A stretch of 64,000 bases of DNA from Desulforhabdus sp. TSK (GCF_022836495.1 NZ_BQXM01000001.1:124001-188000); one strand, 5' to 3'; positions 53,847 through 62,565 are shown, counted from the first letter of the stretch. The notes: generated by a model from the letters alone, not told the origin. Program-made: numbers and translations.

Positions 53847-55559
53847 ATGTTTATGACCAGCTCCCCCTCCTTCGTGCCTTCGTGTCTTCGTGTGAGCGAA
53901 CTGCTGGATCAGCACTTCGACACCGCCTTTGCCGCGCCTGACGGCATCGCCAAACTGCGCGAACTGATCTTGACGCTGGCAATGCAGGGCAAGCTGGTGG
54001 AGCAGGATCCGAACGACCCGCCCACTTCGGAACTGCTGAAGGAGATCGAGGCGGAAAAAAAGCGGCTGGTGAAGGCAGGCAAAATCAAACAGCCCAAGCC
54101 CCTGCCGCCCATCAAACCGGAGGAAGTGCCCTACCAACTGCCGCAGGGGTGGGAGTGGGTTAGGATCAGAGACATTTGCCACGACTGGGGACAAAAAACT
54201 CCTGATGCCAATTTTACTTATATTGATGTTGGGGCAATTGACAATAAATTGGGGACAATTGGCGCTGACACACAGCTTCTTGATGCAGCTAACGCGCCGT
54301 CACGGGCTCGTAAAATCGTTAAACCCGGTACGGTAATTTATTCGACCGTCCGCCCATATTTGCTGAATATTGCGATTGTCGAAAAAGAATATGATCCTGA
54401 GCCCATTGCAAGTACAGCGTTTGCAATCCTCCACCCATATTCATCATTGAGTAACCGGTTTGTCTACCATTACCTGCGATCACCTGCTTTTATTCGTTAC
54501 GTTGAAAGCACCCAGAAGGGAGTTGCGTATCCAGCAATTAACGACGGCGATTTCTTCTCTAGTTTGTTCCCACTCCCCCCCCTCCTCGAACAACGCCGCA
54601 TCGTCGCCCGGGTCGACCAGTTGATGGCCCGTTGTGATGCGCTGGAAAAGCTGCGCAAGGAGCGGGAGCAAAAGCGGTTAGCCGTCCACGCCGCCGCCAT
54701 CAAACAACTGCTCGATGCGCCGGATGGCTCGGCCTGGGACTTTATCCAACAGAACTTCGGCGAACTCTACACCGTCAAGGAAAACGTCGCCGAACTGCGC
54801 AAGGCCATCCTTCAACTTGCCGTCATGGGCCGCCTCGTCAAGCAAGATCCCAACGACCCGCCAGCCAGCGAACTGCTGAAAGAGATCGAAGCCGAGAAAC
54901 AGCGGTTGGTGAAGGCAGGCAAAATCAAGAAGCCCAAGCCCCTGCCGCCCATCAAGCCGGAGGAAATCCCCTACGAACTGCCGCAGGGGTGGGAGTGGGT
55001 GCGATTTGGGAAAGTGGCAAGCAACCGACTTGGGAAAATGCTCGATAAATCTAAGAATCGCGGCAACCCAAAACCATATTTGAGAAACACCAATGTTCAA
55101 TGGCATCAGTTTGCTCTTGATGATGTCAAAGAGATGAAATTCGAAGATGATGAGCTTGATGAATTTCGTGTACTTCCCGGTGACCTCCTCATATGTGAAG
55201 GTGGTGAACCCGGTCGCTGCGCAATATGGAGCGATTCAGAGCTAGAAACCTATTTCCAAAAAGCCCTACATAGAGCGAGACCGTTTTCGTGCGTTACTTC
55301 TGAGCATCTGCAAGTTTGCCTTACTAACGATGGAGGCAACGGTCAGTTGGCAAAGTATTTCACTGGGGCAACAATCAAGCATTTCCCTGGTGACAAGCTT
55401 AATGGGTATGTCATTCCTCTCCCTCCCCTCCCCGAACAACACCGCATCGTCGCCCGGATCGACCAGTTGATGGCCCTGTGCGACACGCTGGACCAGCAGA
55501 TCGACGCTGCCACCGGCAAACAGACTGAGCTCCTCAATGCCGTGATGGCCGCCGTATGA
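53847..55559 (+). CDS. hsdS: Type I specificity subunit S
   Basis: A 570-residue S subunit that recognises a bipartite DNA site. It has two target-recognition domains, residues about 105-245 and 385-530, each ending in a conserved helix (PPLLEQRRIVARVDQLMARC and PPLPEQHRIVARIDQLMALC). Each is preceded by the same spacer (SELLKEIEAEKKRLVKAGKI and PKPLPPIKPEE). The frame opens at ATG 53847, but the natural start could be GTG 53892 (VSELLDQHFDTAFAAPDG), because the first 15 codons cover the CTTCGTG repeat. No fusion or break seen. Confidence 0.95.
   Translation: MFMTSSPSFVPSCLRVSELLDQHFDTAFAAPDGIAKLRELILTLAMQGKLVEQDPNDPPTSELLKEIEAEKKRLVKAGKIKQPKPLPPIKPEEVPYQLPQGWEWVRIRDICHDWGQKTPDANFTYIDVGAIDNKLGTIGADTQLLDAANAPSRARKIVKPGTVIYSTVRPYLLNIAIVEKEYDPEPIASTAFAILHPYSSLSNRFVYHYLRSPAFIRYVESTQKGVAYPAINDGDFFSSLFPLPPLLEQRRIVARVDQLMARCDALEKLRKEREQKRLAVHAAAIKQLLDAPDGSAWDFIQQNFGELYTVKENVAELRKAILQLAVMGRLVKQDPNDPPASELLKEIEAEKQRLVKAGKIKKPKPLPPIKPEEIPYELPQGWEWVRFGKVASNRLGKMLDKSKNRGNPKPYLRNTNVQWHQFALDDVKEMKFEDDELDEFRVLPGDLLICEGGEPGRCAIWSDSELETYFQKALHRARPFSCVTSEHLQVCLTNDGGNGQLAKYFTGATIKHFPGDKLNGYVIPLPPLPEQHRIVARIDQLMALCDTLDQQIDAATGKQTELLNAVMAAV
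53870..53893 (+). repeat. CTTCGTG heptamer repeat, copy 2
   Basis: CCTTCGTGCCTTCGTG followed by TCTTCGTG, overlapping the first codons of hsdS. Orientation is opposite to copy 1. Confidence 0.75.
54003..54163 (+). repeat. Internal duplicate in hsdS, repeat 1 of 2
   Basis: This 160-base stretch matches 54846-55003 closely, with identical runs such as GGTGAAGGCAGGCAAAATCA, CCCAAGCCCCTGCCGCCCAT and CTGCCGCAGGGGTGGGAGTG. The pair flanks the first recognition domain and would allow its exchange by recombination. Confidence 0.75.
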
Positions 55560-55576
55560 ACGCAAACCCTGATTCA

Positions 55577-55601
55577 CCTTCGTGTCTTCGTGCCTTCGTG
55601 T
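55577..55601 (+). repeat. CTTCGTG heptamer repeat, copy 3
   Basis: CTTCGTGTCTTCGTG then CCTTCGTG, immediately after hsdS and before the AAA-ATPase remnant. Confidence 0.75.
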
Positions 55602-55612
55602 GAGGTAATCCC

Positions 55613-55843
55613 ATGCGTCTGACATCGCGCAATATCTGCCAGTACAAAAACCTCCGGAATTTTTCCCTGAGCTTCGACGGCAGCAGCACGATCGCCTTCA
55701 AATTCGATGGTGAAAAGACTACCTTCGCCAAAGAAGTCGTGCCAACCCTCGACGCGGCCTGCTTCGAAGTCTTCCGCCCCATGTTCGAGTTCATCAAATC
55801 GAAATGCCCGACCGGTGCGGCAGGTGAGGAAGTTGCGCCATGA
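55613..55843 (+). pseudogene. AAA-ATPase remnant with internal deletion
   Basis: A 76-residue frame. The first 25 residues (RNICQYKNLRNFSLSFDGSS) are the start of a RecF/AAA_21-type ATPase, which should continue into the Walker A. Instead it jumps to a tail (FAKEVVPTLDAACFEVFRPM then FEFIKSKCPTG), so the ATPase core has gone. GAGG precedes ATG 55613 and its stop overlaps the Fic start (ATGA). It may still be translated but cannot be an ATPase. Confidence 0.6.
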
Positions 55844-56857
55844 GCAAGCCCTCCAACTACCAGCCGCCCTACACCATCACCCTGGGGATCCTGAACCGGG
55901 TCGCCGCGATCAGCGAGGGCATCGGGCGGTTGACTGTACTCACCGACCAGGCAAAAGCGTTGCGGCTAAGGCGTATCAATCGCATCCGCACCATTCACGG
56001 CTCGCTGGCCATTGAGGGCAATACCCTGAGCGAGGCGCAGATCACCGCGATTCTAGAGGGCAAGCGCGTGATCGCCCCGCCCCGCGAGGTGCAGGAGGTG
56101 AAAAACGCCCTCGCCGCCTACGACCGGTTCGATACCTGGAAGCCCGAGACAGAAAAAGACCTGCTGGAAGCCCACCGGATTCTTATGTCCAGCCTGATCG
56201 ACGAGGCGGGTAGTTACCGGCGCGGCGGCGTGGGGGTGATGGCGGGCCAGGAGGTGATCCACATGGCACCGCCCGCCGACCGAGTGCCGCATCTGATGGC
56301 CGACCTGTTCGGTTGGCTGGCCGCCACCGACGCTCACCCGCTCATTGCCGGCTCGGTCTTTCACTACGAGCTCGAATTCATCCACCCCTTCGTCGACGGC
56401 AACGGCCGCAAGGGGAGGCTGTGGCAGAGCCTGATTCTGGCTCACTGGAACCCCCTGTTCGCCGATATCCCGGCGGAAAGCCTTATCTTCGAGCAACCAG
56501 CCTGAGTACTACCAGGCCCTGCAGGAGAGCACCCACCAGACCGACTCTGCGCCCTTCATCGCCTTCATGCTGCGGATGATCCTCGATAGCGTGACCACCT
56601 CGACCCCGGAAGTTGCACAGGAAGTCACCCCGGAAGTCAGATTGCTCTCGGTCCTCACAGGCGAGATGCCCCGCCAACAGCTCAAGGAGGCGCTCGGGCT
56701 GAAAGACAATGAGCATTTCCGCAAGGCCTATCTGCTCCCCGCTTTGGAGGCCGGGTTGATTGAAATGACCATCCCCGACAAGCCACGCAGCAGCAAGCAG
56801 AAATACCGCCTGACCGACAAGGGCTGCCAGTGGCTGGCACAGCGTGGCGGTGGATAA
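55840..56857 (+). pseudogene. Fic-family AMP-transferase with +1 frameshift
   Basis: Frame one (55840-56505) has the whole Fic core: inhibitory helix SLAIEGN (residues 55-61, class II) and catalytic HPFVDGNGRKGR at 182-193. It stops after ESLIFEQPA. The usual C-terminal winged-helix part continues in the next frame (PEYYQALQEST, PFIAFMLRMILDSV, KYRLTDKGCQWLAQ) to 56857. Removing one C near 56496-56498 joins them. The catalytic part is intact, so a short Fic protein may still be made. Fic proteins AMPylate host or toxin-partner proteins. Confidence 0.85.
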
Positions 56858-57006
56858 CTTGCGACGAACTCACGGCATGGCTTGTGACAATGTGGAACAA
56901 CTTGAGCAGGTGCGCTACAGCCGGCGTCAGGCCCACTGGCTTGCCAAACGTTTCCCCAAGGCCAAAGTCTGCGATGTGGAGAGAAGAACTTCGAGGAATT
57001 GGGGAC

Positions 57007-57646
57007 ATGAAATACTGTCCGGACAAACACCACCGGCGATCGGTTCGTCTGACTGGTTACGATTATTCGCTGAGCGGGGCGTATTTCATCACCATTTGCA
57101 CACAGAACAGGGAGTGCATCTTTGGGGAGATTGAAGGTGACGCCATGCGGTTGAGTGATGCCGGTCAGATCGCCGTCGATTCATGGGAATGGTTGGCGCG
57201 GCAATATGATCATGTTGTTTTGGATGAATGGGAGATGATGCCGAATCATTTACATGCAGTTATTGTAATCACCGACGATTGCAGGGGCGGTTCACAAACA
57301 GACGGTTCACAAACAGACGGTTCACAAACAGACGGTTCACGAATGGGCGGTTCACGAATGGGCGGTTCACGAACCGCCCCTACGGAACGCCGTAAACCCC
57401 TCGGGCGATTGATTGGGGCATATAAAACGGTATCTACCCAAACGCATCAACGAATTGGTTCACACGCCCGGTGCCCGAATATGGCAACGCAATTATTACT
57501 ATTACGAGCACATCGTCCGCAACGATGACGAATTGAACCGCGTTCGCCAATACATCATCGAGAACCCGGCGCGGTGGGACGCAGATCGGGAGAATCCGAG
57601 GGTGGGAAATGTAACGGTGACTATCAGGAGCAGCAACGAAAAATGA
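57007..57646 (+). pseudogene. REP-associated tyrosine transposase (RAYT), frameshifted
   Basis: From ATG 57007: SVRLTGYDYSLSGAYFITIC with the Y1 fold, then WEMMPNHLHAVIVI, where HLHAV is the HUH metal motif. After 90 residues a run of REP-derived repeats enters the frame, then RKPLGRLIGAYKTVST and a shift: the expected KRINELVHTPGARIWQRNYY and VRNDDELNRVRQYIIENPAR follow in the next frame to 57646. Dropping one C of CCC near 57439-57441 restores it. A TATTAC duplication also gives YYYY. RAYTs mobilise REP palindromes; a REP cluster follows downstream. Confidence 0.85.
57289..57380 (+). repeat. 15-nt tandem repeat built from REP sequence, inside the RAYT gene
   Basis: Three units GGTTCACAAACAGAC (57289-57333), two units GGTTCACGAATGGGC (57334-57363) and a final GGTTCACGAACCGCC. 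The end forms a perfect palindrome GGGCGGTTC/GAACCGCCC (57360-57379). As 15 is a multiple of 3 the frame is kept, coding for QTDGS and RMGGS repeats. Confidence 0.85.
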
Positions 57647-57958
57647 GGGGCCGGAAAAATTTCTACGCCCGCCGACAGTGAAAATGGAACCCACCTGCGG
57701 TGAATTTTTGTGCCCGCCGGCGGCGAGAATGGGATCTACTGGCGGTGAAAATCGATGGACGTCGTAGGGGCGGTTCGTGAACCGCCCGTTCGTGAACCGC
57801 CCCTGCAATAGGGGTAGAGAACCGTCCCAACGGTAGGGGCCCTTAGCCGCCCCAACGGGAAGGTAGGGAACCACCGCAGCGGTAGCGGGTAATTCAACAA
57901 CTCGACCTCCTGCCTCCCCCCCTCTCACACAATCCCTTCAACCTTACGAGCTCAGGTG
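57647..57958. repeat. REP cluster downstream of the RAYT gene
   Basis: At 57764-57805 GGGCGGTTC and GAACCGCCC (57768-57787) repeat the palindrome found inside the RAYT gene, followed by a second GTTCGTGAACCGCCCC. Further degenerate units are near 57683-57760 (TGGCGGTGAAAAT, CCGCCGGCGGCGAG) and 57808-57890 (CCGTCCCAACGGTAGGGG). No gene is visible. It ends right before the amidohydrolase gene. Confidence 0.7.
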
Positions 57959-58693
57959 ATGCCTCTGGAAATCATAGATTCTCACACCCATTGGGGCCCT
58001 TCGGTTGCCCTGCATACTTCCGTCAGCACGGAGGAGCTGCTCCGTCAGGCTGCAGGGTGCGGAGTGGACCGGATTGTCATCTTTCCTTTTCCCTCCCAGG
58101 CCCTGGCCGATGAGAGCATCAACGAGGAGGTGCTGAACGAGGCCGCGGCCGTGCCGCAGTTTATCCCGTATTACTATATCCCCGATGATCTGCTTTCGAT
58201 TCCGCCGGGGAAGGGCTTCTATGGAGGCAAGTGGCACTGGACGCGGGGCGTTTCCGATTGCTCCTCGTGCTATGACGTCCTGGAAGATCCGATCCTTCCG
58301 GCGTTTCTCGAAGAGTCGGAGGCTGTCGGTCTGCCGCTGATCGTCGAGGAGGAGCTGGAATTCACCCTGGAGCTTGCGAAGCGGTCCGGAAAGCTCAACC
58401 TGATCGTTCCTCACCTGGGCATGCTGGGCGGGGACCCGCTGGATTTCCTCGTTGCCTTCAAAAGGAAGGAGCACATCTTCTTCGATACGGCCCTGGCCCA
58501 ACCTCGGACGATCCTCCGCTTCGTTCAGGAGCTCGGAGCCGAGAGGGTGCTCTTCGGCTCGGATGTCCCCTTCGGGACGATGTCTGTGGAATTGCGGAAG
58601 GTGCTGACCCTGCCCATCAGCGAGCGGGAAAAAGAAGCCATCCTCGGCGGCAATCTCCGCCGTTTGACCGGTATTGCTCCCCTTGCTCTCTGA
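57959..58693 (+). CDS. Amidohydrolase-type TIM-barrel hydrolase
   Basis: A 244-residue protein of the Amidohydro_2 family. Metal ligands are seen in IIDSHTHWG (HxH, residues 6-9), VPHLGM, and the late LFGSDVPFG with the conserved Asp. These enzymes act as decarboxylases or lactone and amide hydrolases; the substrate is unknown. ATG 57959 follows AGGTG, with GTG 57956 as alternative. It begins directly after the REP cluster that ends the island. Confidence 0.85.
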   Translation: MPLEIIDSHTHWGPSVALHTSVSTEELLRQAAGCGVDRIVIFPFPSQALADESINEEVLNEAAAVPQFIPYYYIPDDLLSIPPGKGFYGGKWHWTRGVSDCSSCYDVLEDPILPAFLEESEAVGLPLIVEEELEFTLELAKRSGKLNLIVPHLGMLGGDPLDFLVAFKRKEHIFFDTALAQPRTILRFVQELGAERVLFGSDVPFGTMSVELRKVLTLPISEREKEAILGGNLRRLTGIAPLAL

Positions 58694-58783
58694 GGGAGCG
58701 GCTCCGTTGTTCTCCCGCGAAGGATGAGCTTTTGCCCACCAGTCGATTTTCTTCCAGTGGATCCTCTACGAGATGGCAGGATC

Positions 58784-60079
58784 TCAACGAGACGGCGGCA
58801 AGGGGGAACCGACCCGCTCTGCGCCGCTCTTTTTCCCCCTCGCTTTGAACGGCCTATAGAGGGGGTCGCCCACGAGCACCATCCGCCAGGACAGGAAGGG
58901 GAGGGAGATGGTGTAGCATTCGGAAAGTGTTAGATTTCCTTCCAGCAGGGCTGCGAAGAAGACCTCGGGGACAGGGAAGGCCTGGACATAGGGCTCCGCC
59001 ACCGGTCCCACGGTGGCCGCCGCACCGTTTTCCAGCATGGACTTGCACCAGACTTGGCTCCCTTCCTGCCTGAGAGTCTGGCATTCCTGGCTCGCAATGT
59101 GGTAGCCGACGGAGCCCTGCGCCCAGGTGAAGGCGGGCACGTAGCGAGCCAGGCTGTACCAGCCGCAGTAAAGCGCGGCATCAGGAGCTTCCCCGGGCTG
59201 AAACAGCTTCTCCTCCTCGTCAAGAGTCACGGGCATGGCGCCGCTCTTTTTCACGACATCGGCGGCCTTGTGGATCGAGTCGTCGTAGAAGGCATATCCG
59301 GAAGGTTTTTCGCTTTTCAGTGCCGGCCATCGCGCGTCGAAATAGGCCTTGCCGGCAAGCCCTTTTTCTTCAGCGGCCAGGCTGTCGTCGATCATCCTCC
59401 TGACGACGGCCGGGGAAGGTCCGTCGAGCCTCGCGACCATCAAAACGCGCTTGGGAAGATTGGGGACATCCTTGCCCCTGAAGCCGACGAACGAAGGGTT
59501 CGGAAGCCATCCCGAGAGGGGGTAGTCGCCCTCGAGGGCCAGCGTCAGCTCGGAGTCGACGGACGCACTTTCATCGTCCCTGTTGGTTTTCTGGATCTCG
59601 GCCTGCATGGATTCGAGGGCTTTCTTGAGGTCTTCCAGTTTTTTTTCGTCGGGGGGCATGATCTTGATTTCCCTCTGTATGGCCCGGCGGCGGAGCTGAA
59701 GCCCCCGGATGTGTGCCTTCTCGTCGAGGCTCAGCTTGGGCTCCGTGATGGCGAGGGGTACCCCCTGCATGAGGAGCAGGGCGCGGACGGGTGATCCGCC
59801 GGCTTCCCGTTCGTGGAGATGCTTTCTCAAAGGGACGAGTATCTGCGCTTCGTAGTCCGCGCGGGAGCAATGCTCCTTATCGGTGGTGCGGAGCACGACA
59901 ATGTTGGCTTCGGGAATGTGCCGCTTTGCCATATAATACCGGGCGAGGTCGAGGCTCGCTCGCCCGTTTGCCACCACGAGAATCTCCGACGGTTCCAAGG
60001 CCAGGGAATGCGCCGGGAACAGGCATACTGCCGGCAGGCAGAGGAACCACAGGGCAATGAGCCAGGGTGGGCGGTTCAT
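58784..60079 (-). CDS. TIGR03790-family exported protein
   Basis: A 431-residue protein with a signal peptide (residues 1-27, LIALWFLCLPAVCLFPAHSLA). The fold pattern ILVVANGRASLDLARYYMAKR and IPEANIVVLRTT, then VRALLLMQGVPLAI, VLMVARLDGPSPAVVRRMID and TVGPVAEPYVQAFP is that of TIGR03790, a family I recall from deltaproteobacteria and planctomycetes without a known function. A coiled coil-like charged insert lies at about 105-155. AAAGGAGG precedes ATG 60079. Confidence 0.82.
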   Translation of the reverse strand: MNRPPWLIALWFLCLPAVCLFPAHSLALEPSEILVVANGRASLDLARYYMAKRHIPEANIVVLRTTDKEHCSRADYEAQILVPLRKHLHEREAGGSPVRALLLMQGVPLAITEPKLSLDEKAHIRGLQLRRRAIQREIKIMPPDEKKLEDLKKALESMQAEIQKTNRDDESASVDSELTLALEGDYPLSGWLPNPSFVGFRGKDVPNLPKRVLMVARLDGPSPAVVRRMIDDSLAAEEKGLAGKAYFDARWPALKSEKPSGYAFYDDSIHKAADVVKKSGAMPVTLDEEEKLFQPGEAPDAALYCGWYSLARYVPAFTWAQGSVGYHIASQECQTLRQEGSQVWCKSMLENGAAATVGPVAEPYVQAFPVPEVFFAALLEGNLTLSECYTISLPFLSWRMVLVGDPLYRPFKARGKKSGAERVGSPLPPSR

Positions 60080-60170
60080 AGATCCTCCTTTGGGCAGAAA
60101 TGCCCTTGCCGCCAGGGCAAAAGGCAATATTCCCTTTCGTTCCCGGACTGCACTCGATGGGGTCCCACTG

Positions 60171-60316
60171 ACTGTCTAAAAATTCCATTGCTCGTCATTC
60201 CGGCAGTCGTTAAGCCGCAATCCAGCCCGGCGAAAAACCTGGATTCAAGCCTAAAGACCGCCGGAATAGCCAAACAAGGCGCATGCCGGGAGCAATTGGC
60301 TCATTTGTCAGAAAGC
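60171..60316. repeat. CATTCCGG-type dispersed element, copy B
   Basis: Same ends as the copy at 43531: ACTGTCTAAAAATTC, TTGCTCGTCATTCCGGC, ACCGCCGGAAT, then CAATTGGCTCATTTGTCAGA. It has an extra 47 bases in the middle that pair with themselves (AATCCAGCC..CTGGATT). Placed between the TIGR03790 gene and the sensor kinase gene. Confidence 0.7.
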
Positions 60317-60319
60317 GTC

Positions 60320-62155
60320 TCACTGGCAGGGCAGCAGGATGGAGAAAGTCGTCCCCTTCCCCTGGGTGCTCTGTACGCTCACCGTGCCATGATGATCCTC
60401 GACGATTTTGTTGATGACTGCCAAACCCAAGCCTGTTCCGGTCTTTTTGGTGGTGAAAAAGGGGTTGAAAATCTCCGGCATCAGTTCCGGCTCGATCCCC
60501 TTGCCCGTGTCCGCGACTTCGATACAAATCTGGTCCCCCTGGCGGCGCGTTGAAACCGTGATGGACCCCTCGGTCTCCATGGCCTCCATGGCGTTCTTGA
60601 TCAGGTTGATGAGAACCTGTTTCATCTGGTTGGGGTCGAACTGGCCGGAGGGCACCGAGTCGTCCAGGCTGGTTCGCAGCTGGATCTGCTTTTCTTCGGC
60701 CGCCTCCTGCATCATGAACTGGACCTCCCGGACGATCTTATTGAGGTCCGCCTCCTGCTTGACGGGGCAGGCCGGCTGCGTAAAGTCTCTCAGGTCTCCC
60801 AGGAAATTCTCCAGGCGCTGGACTTCATCGGTGATGATCTTGAGCTTCTGCCGCGCGCTCCCGGGGAGGTGTGGGTTTCGGTCCAGTTGACGGGCGAATC
60901 CACCGATGATCATGAGAGGGTTCTTGATTTCGTGCCGTACGTAAGCAGTCGCTTCTCCCACTGCGGCAAACCTTTCGGAGCGCAGCAGCCGTTCATGGCT
61001 CTGACGCAATGCATCGGTCTTCAGTTCCACTTCCCGAGTGAGGCTCTCGTTCCAATTGTAGGATGCGCTGATGAGAAGGCCGCTCATGCCGACAATCAAA
61101 ACAAAGATGAATCCGGCCATCGTGCCCACCTGGACCTGGAGGCTTTCCACCAGACCGTAGACTTCTTCGAAGGGTGCAGCCACTCCGACTGCCCAAAGGT
61201 TGTGGGGGCTGTCTTCCACCTGTATGATCCCACGGACCATCCCCTTGTCGAATCGCACGGGAGTGTACGCCAGCAATTTCTTTATTTTCCCTATCTTTTC
61301 ACGGTGCCAGCCCGATTCGTACCAGTCGGTCCCTTCTTCACCTTTCAGGATATGATTGACTTGAATGTACTCGAGCCTGTCGAAGGACAGTTTCGTATTG
61401 CGCTTCTGGCGAACCTTGATGGAATCCTGGCCCACAAACTCCTGCTCATAGTGGGCGAGGAAAGTCCCGTGCTGATCGATGACCCAGGCGTAGCCGGTCT
61501 GCCCCGACTTGACATCTTTCGTCGCCATTTGACTCACGAACGTGGGGTCGAAAATGATTTTCAGGATGCCGGCAAAGGTTTTATTCTGTTCGGGGAAAAG
61601 CGAGCTCATGCGATAGAGGGGCGTCATGAGGGCCATGGCCAGGCGTTGCTGTCCGGAAGGGTCGGTGTGCAAGAAGGTTTTCGTAAGAAAGACCATCCCT
61701 CGATGCTCCGGGGCTTTCGCCCAATCCACATAGGTCGCATCCAGATTTTGAGCTTCCTGTGGGATGGACTTAAGGGTTTGCCCGTAGGAATGCTCCAGCC
61801 GGCCCTGGGAGTTGAAGATACGCATGTCCAAAATGCCGAAAGCCTGCTTGTCCTTGAATTCGAGAGCGCCGTAGGCGCGAAAGTGAGCGATCGTGTCACT
61901 TTCGACTTTGTACAAGTCGGCATAACTGGTCAGTTCATTTTCCAGCAGATCAAAATACCCTTCGATGTTGTCGGCGATCTTTCGAGCCAGCATGAGCTGC
62001 TGTTCGTTGAACTGTCGGCTGATGATCTGTTCGATTCTCTTGGATGCCCAGTACCACAGGGAAAAAAAGGTCAGGGAAACGAGCAGCGCCACGGTAAGAA
62101 TGCTCGCCATGATCTTTCGAGGTCGTAATCGGCTCAGCCGCAGGAGAGGGTTCAT
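60320..62155 (-). CDS. Membrane sensor histidine kinase (orphan)
   Basis: A 611-residue kinase. TM1 at about 16-35, a double-Cache-like periplasmic sensor to about 340 (FNSQGRLEHSYGQ, GYAWVIDQHGTFLAHYEQEF), TM2 at about 345-365. The phosphoacceptor is His408 in YVRHEIKNPLMIIGG. The catalytic domain has NLIKNAMEAM, DTGKGIEPE and TTKKTGTGLGLA, all complete. Start ATG 62155 chosen near TM1; the frame opens to 62266. No response regulator is in the window. Ligand unknown, likely a small organic or metabolite as in Cache kinases. Confidence 0.92.
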   Translation of the reverse strand: MNPLLRLSRLRPRKIMASILTVALLVSLTFFSLWYWASKRIEQIISRQFNEQQLMLARKIADNIEGYFDLLENELTSYADLYKVESDTIAHFRAYGALEFKDKQAFGILDMRIFNSQGRLEHSYGQTLKSIPQEAQNLDATYVDWAKAPEHRGMVFLTKTFLHTDPSGQQRLAMALMTPLYRMSSLFPEQNKTFAGILKIIFDPTFVSQMATKDVKSGQTGYAWVIDQHGTFLAHYEQEFVGQDSIKVRQKRNTKLSFDRLEYIQVNHILKGEEGTDWYESGWHREKIGKIKKLLAYTPVRFDKGMVRGIIQVEDSPHNLWAVGVAAPFEEVYGLVESLQVQVGTMAGFIFVLIVGMSGLLISASYNWNESLTREVELKTDALRQSHERLLRSERFAAVGEATAYVRHEIKNPLMIIGGFARQLDRNPHLPGSARQKLKIITDEVQRLENFLGDLRDFTQPACPVKQEADLNKIVREVQFMMQEAAEEKQIQLRTSLDDSVPSGQFDPNQMKQVLINLIKNAMEAMETEGSITVSTRRQGDQICIEVADTGKGIEPELMPEIFNPFFTTKKTGTGLGLAVINKIVEDHHGTVSVQSTQGKGTTFSILLPCQ

Positions 62156-62565
62156 TGGAGTCCGCTCGCAAAGGTCAGGGTTTGCAGCACCGCCGTTCAG
62201 CGCATCGGCAATGCGAGGAGGTCTCTGATCACGATTTTCACTGTGAATCGCCACCAAGAATAGCACAATTCAGGGTCGGTTGTGTGCTTAAAATGATGGC
62301 TGGAAGGGTTCCTGCCTTCACGGAGTGCATACGATGTCAACCATGATGCAGAAAAAGTTTTCAGGATGGCAGGGTTCGGATGAACGCGGACATGTCTTTG
62401 GCTGGCTCTACAATTTTCATGCCATACCACTGGCAACACAAAAAATGATGATTACCTTCTTGCTAATCTGATCGAAGTTCAATCATATTAATCCCTTATG
62501 GGAAAAGAACCTTAGAATTACTTCTAAGGACAACTCAATACATGAGAGTTTGCACCACTCGATTT

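Noticed and set aside
53611-53856. 81-residue frame between rhuM and hsdS
   Set aside because: It is composed of the heptamer repeat and the three hairpins; the protein sequence is probably a by-product.
57289-57363. CRISPR-like array
   Set aside because: The units are 15 nt directly adjacent with no spacers, and lie within the RAYT gene; no cas genes are in the window.
57880-57958. Possible attR, a second copy of the ssrA 3' end (CAACTCGACCTCCTGCCTCC)
   Set aside because: The match to the tmRNA end is weak and gapped, no better than chance for such CT-rich sequence.
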